DNA from: Terfezia claveryi
Lineage: Eukaryota; Ascomycota; Pezizomycetes; Pezizales; Pezizaceae
Assembly: GCA_015179025.1 (NCBI GenBank)
Contig: WHUX01000026.1
Span: 1-64,000, forward strand
DNA: 64,000 nt
Direction: 5' to 3'
Shown piece after piece: positions 1 through 11,342 of the stretch (the stretch's first letter is position 1; every line of letters begins with the position of its first letter). A program made the translations under genes and the position numbers. The notes below the pieces were generated by a model. It ran no database searches. It was not told the DNA's origin and was given only the letters and a program-made list of their open reading frames with translations.

Positions 1-241
1 TCTGTGATGCGTCATTGCCTAAAGTCATGGACCATAGGAGTATATGTGGAACCACCCAAAACTGGGGATTTCAAATATGATACATCTATTTGTAAGTACT
101 TCTAATCCGACATAACGAGGTCACGTTTTGATGTATATAGCAACATACAAACGCTTTCTAGCCACCTGGAATGCACACTCCAGGAAAGTATGTACACTCC
201 TCTTGGCTGCCATAAAGGCAGATATAGGTGCATAATTGGCA

Positions 242-611
242 GCTGCACAACTCAAGGGATGTCTGGAATCAGACCAACCCCTTAACATTGGTGATACCTC
301 GGCCTTTGAAGCTGAGCTCACCCAAGAACTTCTCTAGGCCAAACAAGCAACTCAGCTTGCATGGCAATACATTCCCGACGGCATGCAGTGCCTGGCTCAA
401 GCTGAAGAGGATGAAGACCACTCCCTTAGTAAGTTTTACGTCTCTCTATACTCATTACTCATTTAAGGCTAACTCCATCTTTGATGTGCAAGACGATGAA
501 CACCAAACCTCTGATGATGAGCAGACCAAGAATGATCTTGACATAGACGAAAAAGCTTGGGGATTACATGAGGCGGATTTATTGGTGTTTTGTTTTCTGA
601 CTTTGCATTAA
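242..611 (+). pseudogene. possible degenerate two-exon gene remnant
   Basis: I do not recognise this product. One frame from about 242 to 428 reads like protein (Ala/Gln/Glu rich, ending in an acidic EEDEDHSL stretch) but has a TAG at 335-337. At 429 a GTAAG donor begins a possible 64-nt intron ending in AG at 492, with a CTAAC branch-like motif near 470. Splicing would join the acidic end of the first part, in phase, to a second acidic stretch (DEHQTSDDEQTKND) that runs to the stop at 609-611. The matching acidic composition on both sides supports the intron. The internal stop and the lack of a clear start suggest a decayed gene or element fragment. This could be chance. Confidence 0.27.
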
Positions 612-1659
612 TTTTCTTTTTTTCCAGGGTTTTTTTTTTGGGAGGGGTAGGGATTAGCTAGGTAGAAGTCAAATGTATATAATATCAAACTAGAACTAGG
701 TACCATGCCTAATGCCCGTCCTGAATTCACCCGCTTGATCCTAATATATCCCCGACGAACAAGGTCAGGAACCCTATGTTGGCAACGTAAGCTTTGACCA
801 CCTCAGAGTTGAGGACGTGCAGGAATTTGTGTAAGCATTAGGGAAGAGTAAGCAATAAACCAATGGCGTTGGGGAAGCAGGTTGTGCTTGCGACAGTGTC
901 TGGAATGGTTCTTAATTCGAATTTACATTAGGGATACAGGCGCAACTTACAAAGACGTCAGGGATGTGGGTTCACCCACTAAATGCGTTGGGATCAAGTT
1001 CGAATTAGCTTTGCGTCCCAGGAGCAGAAGCACACATGTCTTGCATCCTAGGAGAGAGAGCACCTGCCACGCCCATGTGTTATATTCCAGGAATGGGAGC
1101 AGAGTGCATTGCGTCCCAAGCGCGTACACATACTGCTAGTGCATCCTGATGCACGAGCACTGAGCTTTGGCGCCCTGATCTTGAGTTTTCGTCCTGTGCG
1201 TCTTGTGCATCCTGTGTGTCCGGACACACAGGATGCAAACACAATTTCTTGTTGATGTGTATTGGAGTTATGTTTTAGATAGGTATTTTTTTTTGTTGTA
1301 TTTGATTAGTTGGGTGTAAATATTAAGAGATCAAGAGTGATCGAAGATTTTTATTAAATTCAACAAGGAAGAATTGTGTGTGTTATGATCATGTTTCAGA
1401 TATTTTTTATTTTTTATTTTTTGTGTTAGGTATCGAGAATTATAAGTCATATTTTAGAATAGTGTTTACTTTTTTTTGTATATTATGAGAATTTTTAAGG
1501 GTGGACTATAGAATCCAAGCTGATGTTGACAATATTATAGTCAAATCAATTTTAAAATATACTTAGTATATATCGGAGGCTTTAAGAATAGCCACAATGC
1601 CCACCGAGGTAGTTAGGAACAACTATATATATATATATAATCAACCTTTTAATTATTAT
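612..1659. other. non-coding AT-rich flank
   Basis: No convincing gene is seen. Between about 1000 and 1240 the DNA is GC-richer and holds many scattered GCATCC/GCGTCC words and short hairpins, ending in a perfect palindrome. From about 1240 to 1659 it is strongly AT-rich with T runs and a (TA)n stretch near 1625. The short open frames here (for example 882-1139) follow the repeated words and have no recognisable domain. Confidence 0.5.
1206..1237. repeat. 32-bp perfect palindrome
   Basis: The left arm TGCATCCTGTGTGTCC is followed with no spacer by its exact reverse complement. It could be the tip of an old foldback element or a cruciform or hairpin site. The neighbourhood repeats the GCATCCTG word, for example a smaller GTGCAT/ATGCAC hairpin at about 1139-1154. 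No function can be assigned. Confidence 0.75.
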
Positions 1660-2617
1660 TCTCATATTCAATGTTATCATCAATCGATCGAGTTCGTTTT
1701 TATGGGCGCTGTTGGCCAAGTAGTTGCTCTTGTAGGTCTTTGAGCTTTCGTTTGTGAGTTTGGATTCGGCGAGAGAGTTCTTCTACCGATTCCTTGTAAG
1801 TTTCACAACTCCGAATACGATCATCTTGTTCTTGGTTGATCGCTTTTTGTGCCCAATCGTTTAGCTTGCCCACATTGGCCTTGATCCCATCAAACTCAAC
1901 CTTAGCTGCATCTATAATTGCCTCCGTATCCTCCTTGAGCTTCTTTGTTAGCTCTTTCCATTGGATTTCTAACGTTTCCTTAATAGAAACTGTTAGCCGT
2001 TTCACAGCATCTTCTTGTCTATCCATTTGCCCTTTTAGAGCTGCTACTTCTTCAGTTACCTGTTGTCGTAGTAACTTTAAGTCTTCATAAGTTGCTCTAG
2101 CACCATTAAATACAATAGTATGAGCTTCTTGTGCTTGTTTAAGAAAACTAGCTTGGGCATTTAAACATTCGGTAAGGTTCAGAATTTCGGCTCGTTGCCT
2201 TTCGAATTCTGTAGCTCCATCTCGAACTATTCTAGCCAATAATTCATCATATTCTTGTTGGCTTAGTCCTGTACGAGGGGGTTAAATTGGACGTAGTGGA
2301 GGTTGTACGGGATGGCGTTGGGAAGAGGCATTGCTGTTTGTTCATCGAGGTGGTCTTCGGGAAGGTAAGCCAAATCGATCAATTAATCCAGGTGGAAATG
2401 ACTGTAATTCGTCTGGACTATATATGGGGTGTCGTGAGGATTCTATCCCACGAGATAGGATGTCCTCCATTGGGATGTCAATGAGATCATCTTCCGTATC
2501 CGTATCTGACTGTGGAAGATTGTGTGGTCTTTGGGTGATGGCACGAGATGTAACATCTGGGAATGTAAGGGGTTGGTAGGGCTGGCGAGGCCATCTTGGT
2601 GTCTGTGAGCTAGACAT
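1660..2617 (-). pseudogene. gag: truncated Gag remnant of Gypsy element Z
   Basis: The ATG at 2615-2617 opens the same N-terminus (MSSSQTPRWPRQPYQPLTFP) as Gag of elements D and E. The frame then continues through the acidic DTEDDLIDIPMEDIL segment and the long coiled coil (LARIVRDGATEF onward). Stops interrupt it near 2340 (CGA to TGA), near 2280, and at the end of the coil near 1700. Similarity to the other copies fades around 1650, before the polyproline stretch, so the rest of gag and all of pol are missing. The adjacent 5' LTR lies at 2670-4131. This is a 5'-end fragment of a minus-strand element; what removed the rest is not visible. Confidence 0.85.
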
Positions 2618-2669
2618 GATTTGAGTATATAATAGCAAATGATAACGAGAATCACTGGCTACAAAGTAA

Positions 2670-4131
2670 TGTCATGGGGGCCCTATTGACTGATAGCGCT
2701 CTTGCGACTATTAGGACGGCCGTAATTTCCTGCCGCAATGATATCTATTCCGCAACACAGAATATCAATCCTATAGCAGTAAAGTTTAGTCTAACAGTAG
2801 TTCCTCACGACGGATCTTATTTCGCAATACAAAATAAATCCTATGTCGCTTAAATGTAAAGTTAACTCAAGACTTAGAACTTTGTAGGCTTCGTGTACTC
2901 AAGGTGCTCTTGCTTTCGAATACTCGCTGGTGGTAGAATAAATTCAACCGGAACTACTTGCACTATTTATATCCCGCGGTGTTTATAGATATTCTTATGA
3001 TAAAAATATTTTATAAAACGCGGGCCTACCTGTCACCTTGGAATTTCTTCCTAAGTGTTATGCCATCCACACCTTTGTTAATGCAGTTGCTATCTGCACT
3101 CGTTGTCATAGGTTACTAACCCGAACTTAGAGAATATTCCCATGTCTGCATGTTATACGTACTTCGCTTATAGCTCGCTTATCCCATTAAAGAATTCTTA
3201 TCCGAGACAACTAAATTCAATTCCAGATATGTTACCAATCCCCGATACTATCGAATTACCATCCGACAATATCCGAACGCATCTAATTATGTTTCCGGCA
3301 GTATTCACTTAATAGTGTCTAGTGTCCATTAAAATTAATTTTCAACTGCACATAACTCTATGAATAGAGAACCGTGGGTCACAAGTAGATTACCATTGGA
3401 AAGGTATCAACGCATAGAAGATTATAGAATCTTAGTTTATCGTGATACCCAAATTATTTACGGAGTTATTACCAATAATAAGTAAACCTCCTCGTAGACC
3501 TATGTGACCATATTAAAAGTCTTATATCTCCATGAGTTTAACTCCGATCATAAAAGGGATTGCAGAAATGGAATCAGGACGAAGAGTAGGCCTAGATAGA
3601 ACCTTGAAACATTAAATTCGGAGAACTTTATGTTTTGGCCCTACCTTTAGCCTCTGTCCTGGGCGCACTCCCTTATAGTGTCACCGGACGCACTTTGGTC
3701 TAAAGTGCGCCCTCGGTTCTTCATTTTTTTAGTTATTTTTACCGAATTATTTTCCTGCTGTTCAGGGTAATAATTCAATATTCAGGGTAATGCAAAGACT
3801 TCAGGGTAACAGCTAATATAGCTAGCATATATATGTATATAGTCAGTATATTAATCTGAGTATAACTATTGAACCGTTAATCGGATTCTTATGAAACTTA
3901 AACCGTAGCTCCCTCAAGGGTCTATGGACGTTCTATAAGGGTCTTAACCATCTAGGATGATTATAAACTATTCCGAGGTTCATACCCGTTTCATATACTT
4001 AACTCTCATAGATAAGTATTAGAAACGTTTGCACCACACTGCTAAGAGTGTACCTAGAGTTCATATAGATTCTAGGGTCGTTCTATAAGGGCCCAAGTAC
4101 CTTTAGTAGGGCTGGATGTCACCCCGTGACA
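2670..4131 (-). repeat. 5' LTR of Gypsy element Z
   Basis: This 1462-bp LTR is in minus orientation. It starts TGTCATGGGGGCCC and ends CACCCCGTGACA, matching the LTRs of A, B, D and E along its whole length. Read on the minus strand it has the family's TTACCCTGAA triplet, the CGCACTTT/AAAGTGCG hairpin and the TATAAATAG box. The gag remnant follows directly on the minus strand, so it is a 5' LTR and not a solo LTR. No TSD can be checked because the element is truncated. Confidence 0.92.
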
Positions 4132-5038
4132 ATATTGAAAGAATTACATTTTTTGAAGAGCCCTTACCTGACCCTAATCATACTAAATATCTGTTGGCCT
4201 AGGTATTAAAGCAAGCTGAAATTGAGTGTAGAGTCGACTAGGAATGTATGAGTCATATTGATGCATATGTAAGTGAAGTCCTAGAGTCGGTTCGGAGGAG
4301 ATACTGACAATTGTTTTCTAGCTGTAGAGTATCTAATCCTGGATACAATTGCACCTTGTGTATGAAGTGAAGTGGAACATAGTAAAGCTATATAAGTTTG
4401 ACCAGAATTGTAGTATAGAGTTCATCCATAAAAAGGTTAGTTGGTTGTTAGACAAAGATCATTTGATATATCAGTATGAAAAACATGCTGTAAGTGTATT
4501 CATAGAGAAAATGTCATTCTAGAGATGCTGACAAACTAGGAAATCATTGCAAGGGTGGGGTCAGAGATTCAAAACTACTAAAGGAGCATGGTTCATTCAT
4601 ATGAATTTTTTTGATGGCATGAAGAAGATAGGAAACCAAGACCTGACCTTCATAAGTTAGATTAGTAGTCCATTCATCTGCCTAATTTTTGTAATACTGT
4701 AACATACACTTCTTATATATGAAACTGAAGTATTCCAGAATAGGGAGTTTTTTAACTATATGAATTCCTCTAGTAAATATGGGCTATAGATATTAAGAGA
4801 GAAACATTAATAGTATTGTGGTTGCCTTTAATCAAATGTTAAATTAGTAGTAAGGTCTGCCAACAATAGTGAAGTAAACCTTATTGAAGGTAATTCTGTT
4901 AAGGATTATTGGGCACTGCTACCTGCATGAGAAAGTGATACAATGGGAAGAAGTTGAGTCATATAGTATAGGCAATGATAAACTGAATGAATACTCTAAA
5001 GAACTTGCAGAAAATTTAAGATGGCAAGAAGAAATACA
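4132..5038 (+). pseudogene. degenerate AT-rich locus with interrupted reading frame
   Basis: This is the oldest visible sequence of nest 1. It looks formerly coding but is full of TAG/TAA/TGA stops. The last part (4884-5038) is open and ends in NLRWQEEI followed by the first two bases of a His codon. MITE1 interrupts it exactly there. When the MITE and everything nested inside it are removed, the frame continues without a shift into 32609-33032. I do not recognise a family. It may be a decayed host gene or an old transposon. Confidence 0.4.
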
Positions 5039-5250
5039 CATCAGGAAAGAAAATAGTTTGTCTCCAGTGTCTCTAGAGACAGTATTGCTACTAGAGACAA
5101 GGTGTATCTCCACGATTGGCAGAATGTCTCCCAGTCTCTCCAGGAGACACTGGGAGACACTGGGAGATACATGGGAGACACTCAGGAGACATTTAGGAGA
5201 CATAAAAGATACAAAAGACACTAGAGACAACCCTGACTCCTAGAGACACC
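5039..5250 (+). mobile_element. MITE1, left part
   Basis: The element begins CATCAGGAAAGAAAATAG, and the other end (32571-32606) finishes CTTGCTGATG, giving imperfect terminal inverted repeats. The left part is 212 bp and the right part 36 bp, so the restored length is 248 bp, the same as MITE2 and MITE3. The inside is an array of TGTCTCC and GGAGACA words in inverted arrangement that could fold back on itself. It encodes nothing and would need a transposase in trans. Flanking CA dinucleotides (5037-5038 and 32607-32608) form a 2-bp TSD. Gypsy element A was inserted at 5250/5251. Confidence 0.85.
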
Positions 5251-5415
5251 TGTCACGGGGTGACATCCAGCCCTACCAAAGGTACTTGGGCCCTTATAGA
5301 ACGACCCTGGAATCTACATGAGACATTCTGCCAATCGTGGAGACACTCAGGAGACATTTAGGAGATATAAAAGATACAAAAGACACCAGAGACAACCCTG
5401 ACTCCTAGAGACACC
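5251..5415. repeat. rearranged tandem duplication at the A/MITE1 junction
   Basis: Directly after the TSD ACACC (5246-5250) the first 70 bp or so of an A-family LTR appear, then break off near 5320. About 20 bp follow (5321-5340) that are the reverse complement of MITE positions near 5111-5131. Then comes a second copy of the MITE tail (5341-5415, copying about 5176-5250), again ending ACACC, before the LTR restarts at 5416. The junction was therefore duplicated with a small inverted insert, as expected from template switching at a hairpin-prone sequence. Confidence 0.8.
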
Positions 5416-6585
5416 TGTCACGGGGTGACATCCAGCCCTACCAAAGGTACTTGGGCACTTATAGAACGACCCTGGAATCTACATGAACTCTAGGTACACT
5501 CTTAGCAGTGTGGTGCAAACATTTCTAATACTTATCTACAGAGTTAAGTATATGAAACGGGTATGAACCTCGGAGTGGTTTATAATCATCCTAGATGGTT
5601 AAGACCCTTATGGAACGTCTATAGACCCTTGAGGGAGCTACGGTTCAAGTTTCATAAGAATCCGATTAACGGTTCAATAGTTATACTCAGATTAATATGC
5701 TGACTATATGCATATATATGCTAGCTATATTAGCTGTTACCCTGAAGTCTTGGCGTTACCCTGAATATTGAATTATTACCCTGAACTGCAGGAAAATAAT
5801 TCGGTAAAAATAAATAAAAAAATGAAGCCATGAGGGCGCACTTTAGACCAAAGTGCATCCGGTAACACTATATGGGAGTGCGCTCAGGACAAAGGCCAAA
5901 GGTAGGGCCAAAACATAAAGTTCTCTGGATTTAATATTTCAAGGTTCTATCTAGGCCTACTCTTCGTCCTGATTCCATTTCTACAATCCTTTTTATGATT
6001 GGAGTTAAACTCATGGAGATATAAGACTTTTAATATAGTCATATAGGTCCACAAGGAGGTTTACTTATTATTGGTAATAACTCTGTGAATAATTTGGGTA
6101 TCGAGATAAACTAAGATTCTATAATCTTCTATGCATTGATACCTGTCCAATGTTAACCTACTTGTGACCCACGGTTTTCTATTCATAGAGTTATGTACAG
6201 TTGAAAATTATTTTCAATGGACACTAGACACTATTAAGTGAATATTGCTAGAAACATAATTAGATGCCTTCGAATATTGTTGGATGGTAATTCGATCGTA
6301 GTTCCGGTTGAATTTATTCTACCACCAGCGAGTATTCGAAAGCAAGAGCACCTTGAGTACACGAAGCCTACAAAGTTCTAAGTCTTGAGTTAACTTTACG
6401 TTTAAGCGACATAGGATTTATTTTGTGTTGCGAAATAAGATCCGCCGTGAGGGACTACAGTTAGATTGAACTTTACTGCTATAGGATTGATATTCTGTGT
6501 TGCGGAATAGATATCGTTGCGGCAGCAAATTATGGCCGTCCTAATAGTTGCAAGAGTGCTATCAGTCAATAGGGCCCCCGTGACA
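5416..6585 (+). repeat. 5' LTR of element A (internally deleted)
   Basis: It starts TGTCACGGGGTGACA and ends CCCCCGTGACA but is only 1170 bp, because about 290 bp are missing at about 6298, where ATTCGAT joins GTAGTTCC. The lost part contains the TATAAATAG box found in sister LTRs, so the promoter is probably dead. The upstream part resembles the LTRs of B and E, whereas A's own 3' LTR resembles those of D. The last 250 bp or so share private variants with A's 3' LTR, such as GCCGTGAGGGACTACAGTT. The LTR is therefore mosaic. Confidence 0.9.
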
Positions 6586-6633
6586 TTATTTTGTAGCCAG
6601 TGATTCTCGTTTCATTTGCTATATACTCTAATT

Positions 6634-8730
6634 ATATCTAGCTCCCAGACACCAAGAGGGCCTCGCCAGCCCTACCAACCCCTTACATTCCCAGATGTCA
6701 CACCTCGTGCCATTACACAAAGACCTCACAATCTTCCACAATCAGATACCGATACGGAAGATGATCTCATAGATATCCCAATGGAGGACATTCTATCCCG
6801 TGGGATAGAATCCTCAAGACACCCTATATATAGTCCAGATGAACTACAATCATTTCTGCCTGGATTAATCGATCGATTTGGCCTACCTTCCCGAAGACCA
6901 CCTCGACGAACAAATAGCAATGCCTCTTCGCAATGCCATCCTGCACAACCCCCACTACGTCCAATTCGACCCCCTCGTACAGGATTAAGCCAACAAGAAT
7001 ATAACGAATTATTGGCTAGAATAGTTCATGATGGAGCTACAGAATTTGAGAGGCAACAAGCCGAGATTCTGAACCTTACGGAAGGTTTAAATGCTCAGGC
7101 TAGTTTCCTGAAACAAGCACAAGAAGCTCACACTATTGTATTCAATTATGCTAAAGCCACTTACGAGGATTTAAAGTTACTGCGACAATAGGTAACTGAG
7201 GAAGTAGCAGCCTTAAAGGGACAAACTGATGGGCAAGAAGACGCAGTTAAAAGGCTAACAGTTTCCATTAAGGAAACTTTAGAAATCCAATGGCAAGAGC
7301 TGACAAAGAAGCTCAAGGAGGATACCGAGGCAATAATCGATGCGGCTAAGGTAGAGTTCGATGGTATAAAAGCAGATGTTGGCAAGCTCAATGATTGGGC
7401 GCAAAAAGCGATCAAATAAGAGCAAGATAATTGCATTCGTAGTTGTGAGACTAACAAGGAATCGGTAGAAGAACTCTCCCGCCGAATCCAAACGCACAAA
7501 CGAAAGCTCAAAGACCTACAAGAGCAACCACTTGCCCAACAGTGCCCACCAAAACGTACTGGATTGATTGATGATGACATCGAAGATTTCATCATCCGTG
7601 GTACTCGGACAGGTCTAGTACCACCTCCACCACCTCCACCTCCTCCACCTCCAGTTCAGAAAACCCGAGTTCTTTCTGAAAAGAAAGAACCCCGAAACCT
7701 CCCCCTACCTCCGAAGTTCGATGGAACTTCAAGCAAGTTGAAGGAATTCCTAATGAAGGTAGACCACACCTTTGAACGCATGCCGCTGACATATTCTACT
7801 CATAGCGAAAAAATCCTGTTCGTAGCGGATCTACTTACGGGAGGTGCGAGCACCTGGTATTACGCAAACCAACACAAGCGTACACCAGACTCCAACTCCA
7901 GATGGGTTGAATGGGACACGTTTAATGTCTTTAAACGTGATTTCATAAATGCACACCAGAACCAGCATGAGAAGCGGGATGCTAAGGTCTCCCTTCAGAA
8001 GGAGTTCCAGAAAAAAGGTAAGTTGATGAAAGATTTCATCCCTCGTGTCAGGGTTCATTAGTTGGTAGCGGAACTACTACGGGAACAGCTCTGGGAGCAC
8101 CTGATCAGTGCAATTCAGCCTGAGACTCAGGCCCATGTGGTCCGAGTCAGTACTAACAAAGACATCCTAGATAAGGTACCTGCTAGTACAGAAATGTGCT
8201 TCCAGGCTATCGCGAATGCCGGGTCTCAGGTTGAGTATGAGAAGGTTAGGGAGGCACATGCACAGAGCCAGTTCCATCAAAAAGAACAGGCTGCTGGTGC
8301 GAAAAAGGAGGTACCCAATACCTCTAAGACTACTGAAAAGAAATCCGACAATCTCAAAGATCGGATTACCAAACCAAAGCAGAAGGCGAAAACCAAGCCC
8401 GATGCCAAAATCAAGCTCAAGTCCGATACTTCTTCCAAGAAGGAAAAAGAGCCTGGTCAAAACAAAGTCACATATGCAATGCGATAGGCTCGGAAAAAGG
8501 ATGGACAGTGCATCAAGTGTGGGGACAAAACTCACATGATGGGTGACTGTTCAATCGGCTGGAAGGTTACGGATGAGTCAAAGGTAAAAGGGAAAGGAAA
8601 GGGAAAAGAGGAAGCTAAGAAAGTGGCAACAGTGTCTGCAGGAGCGGCTGTAGCAACGCCACTTGAGGTTCAGTTTGGGCACATTGTTAGTGAGGATGAG
8701 TTGGATTATGGGGAAAATTCGGACTGTTAG
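6634..8730 (+). pseudogene. gag: Gag of element A, four internal stops
   Basis: The frame stays the same over about 2.1 kb with no frameshift. The ancestral ATG is ATA here (6634-6636). In order it has a Pro/Ser-rich N-terminus, an acidic DTEDDLID segment, a long coiled coil (residues about 125-310), a polyproline run near 7620-7655, a retrotransposon-Gag domain (WYYANQHKRTP onward), a Lys-rich tract, and a CCHC knuckle near 8515-8556 (C-x2-C-x4-H-x4-C). Gag assembles the particle and packages the RNA. Extra stops lie at 7189-7191 (TAG), about 7418 (TAA), 8059-8061 (TAG) and 8485-8487 (TAG), each a transition from Gln or Arg codons seen in relatives. The terminal TAG at 8728-8730 is shared by all copies. 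Confidence 0.9.
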
Positions 8731-11342
8731 GGATGCAGGCTATCTAGTACGTTGGGTCAGATAGTCTCGCAGGATTGGTTTTCTATTTGTGTTATAAGGA
8801 ATGGTATCTCTGTTTGCAGTTGGAAGGAGGAATATGAAGGGGAACCTATGGATATTGACCCTGTTTTAATTAGTTCTGTTTTTCGCAATTTGTCTTCTTC
8901 TGCTATTTCTTCTCTTTCTTTATCAAATAAAAACGCAAAAAAAGGGACAAAAAGAAAAGCTGATGATGAGGTGGCTCCTCATATTGGCGCACACGAAAAA
9001 AGACCACGAAAGGTGGGGTGCCGGATATTTCATTGGATGGAATTAAGGATCTCTCTTTGGCAGGAAAATCGGGTGCGAAGGTATTGAAGCATGAAGGATT
9101 GAAATTTCTTATCTCTGTTAAGTTATCTTGGATGTACGGAGGAAATAAACGTGAAATTTCCCTTAATGCCTTGGTTGATACTGGCGCAGAAGCCACAATT
9201 TTTGATTCTTCTTTTGTTGAACAGATGATGCTGCCTTAGGTTAAGAGGGAGAAAAGACTGAGATTAGAGAGCGCCGACGGCTCGATTCTCAAGAGGTCTG
9301 GTACAGTGCAGGTTCAGAACCTGCAGATGCAGGTTCCAGATGCAAGATCGGGACGAAACAAAACTCTTGACCTGGTAACTGAGGTTGCGTGCCTCGAACC
9401 AGGTCTTCCACTCATTTTGGGGATGGATTGGATTAAAGCCAATTGTGATAAGCTACGGGTCACCACTCCTTATGGACTCGAGCTAAAAAGAGCGTTGGAA
9501 ATTGAGGAGGTTACTGATTTCGCTGACTTTGACGAAGTACTTGCAGAGACTCAATATGTCGGATTAATTGAAATAGGGGAATGGGATTATCAGAAGTTCG
9601 CTAATGGAGACGTTCGCAAGGTTATGAAAATAATAGTGACTGAAAATATCTATGAACTTGCTGATCGATTGCCAACACAGTACAGGGATTTTGTAAAAAT
9701 CTTTGGAAAGGAGTTGCAATCCCCCTTCCCACGCACGGTCCACAAGACATGACTATTGAGTTAGAAGAAGGAAAGAGTCCCCCGTCAGAAAAACTATACC
9801 CCCTCTCCCCTGATGAATTGGAGCTTCTCAAAGAATACCTAGATGAGATGCTCCGAACCGGCAAGATAAGACCAGCAAAAGCAGTACTGGCGCTCCTATA
9901 TTCTTCGCCAAACAGCCAAATGGCAAGCTCAGAATAGTTGTAGACTATAGAGAGCTCAATGCCATAACAAAAAAGACAAGTATCCCTACCACTTATGACT
10001 ACCCTAATGGAACAAGTTGGTACTTCACAGGTTTTCTCCAAACTCGATATCAAACTCGGGTTTAACCTACTTAGAATAGCAGCTGGAGACGAGTGGAAAA
10101 CAGCATTCAAGACAAGATATGGCTTATACGAATATACAGTTATGCCTTTTGGGCTAACTAATGCGCCATCTGTTTTCCAGCGACATGTTAACAATATTCT
10201 ATCAGAACGAATTGACCGAGGAATAGTTGTATATATTGACGATATCCTCATTTATACCCAAACAGAGGAAGAACATGTCGAGCTCGTCCGTTGGGTGCTG
10301 CAGAAACTAACAGAGAATAACCTTTGTGTCAATATAGACAAGTGTATCTTCCATATCCCAGAAGTCGAATTCGTAGGATTTAAAGTAGGTACAAAGGGGA
10401 TACAAATGGGGCAGAAGAAAGTCGAGGACATCCTCGCCTGGCAGGCTCCTCGGAACGTCAAAGAAGTGCAGAGGTTTATTGGATTTGCTAATTTCTATCG
10501 CCGGTTTATTCAAGGCTTTAGTAGTTTGGTTTGCCGATTCAGACACTAACGCACAATGGAGTTCCTTGGAACTGGCCACAGCAGTGTCAACAGGCCTTCG
10601 ATGAGTTGAAATATAGGTTCACCACCGCTCCGATACTATACCATTATCACCCAGAACGACCAAAAATGATTGAGACAGATGCGTCTGATCTAGCAAAAGC
10701 TGGTATTCTATCCCAAAAAGAACCAGATGGTCGTTGGCACCCAGTAGCGTACTATTCGAAACGCTTTATCCCAGCAGAACTTAATTACAATGTCCATGAC
10801 AAAGAGATGGTCGTAATTGTCAATTGTTTTCAAGAATGGAGACATTTTCTCATGGGTGCTCCGGAGGAGATAATTGTGTATACGGATCACAAGAACCTTG
10901 TGTAATTTAATTCCACTAAGATACTCAATCGAAGGCTGGCCAGATGGGCGGAAATCCTAAGCCAGTTTAATTTTGGAATCATCTACCGCCCAGGTGATAA
11001 AAATGGCAAAGCAGATGCACTTTCTCGTCAGGTAGATCCTGACCTCGAAGGAGGGGGAGAGAAGCAGGACCATACGATTCGGATGTTCAAGCCTGGTCAA
11101 TTCCAACTGGGAACAAGTGAGGAGAGTCTAGTAACGCGCCGCATTATGGCAGTGAAGGCCTCACAAACAAAAGAATCAAGTTGGTCGAAGGAGATCCAAG
11201 AGGCTGGCCTCAAGGACGACAAGTGGTTAGGGATTCGGAACGTGTTGAAGTTTGGCAAGGAGTATCCTGGACTCGATCATTACGGTTTAGAAGATGACAT
11301 GGTAACCTACGAACGTCGCCTATATATACCTGACAACAATTC
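8731..11342 (+). pseudogene. pol: Pol of element A, part 1 (protease, RT, RNase H, start of integrase)
   Basis: It follows the Gag UAG in the same frame. Protease carries LVDTGAEATIFD near 9175. RT runs from about 9790 to 10500 with VVYIDDILIYT near 10225 (YIDD active site). RNase H has TDASDLAKAGILSQ near 10675 and YTDHKNL near 10878. Damage includes one-base deletions near 9015, 9732 and 9870 and stops at 9237-9239 (TGG to TAG) and near 10903 (TAA). The frame enters the integrase N-terminal region and is cut by MITE2 at 11342. Pol continues at 11591-12577 and 30483-30816. The damage rules out an active polyprotein. Confidence 0.9.

Noticed and set aside
2670..4131. Solo LTR
   Set aside because: The gag leader and ATG follow it on the minus strand, so it is the 5' LTR of a truncated element.
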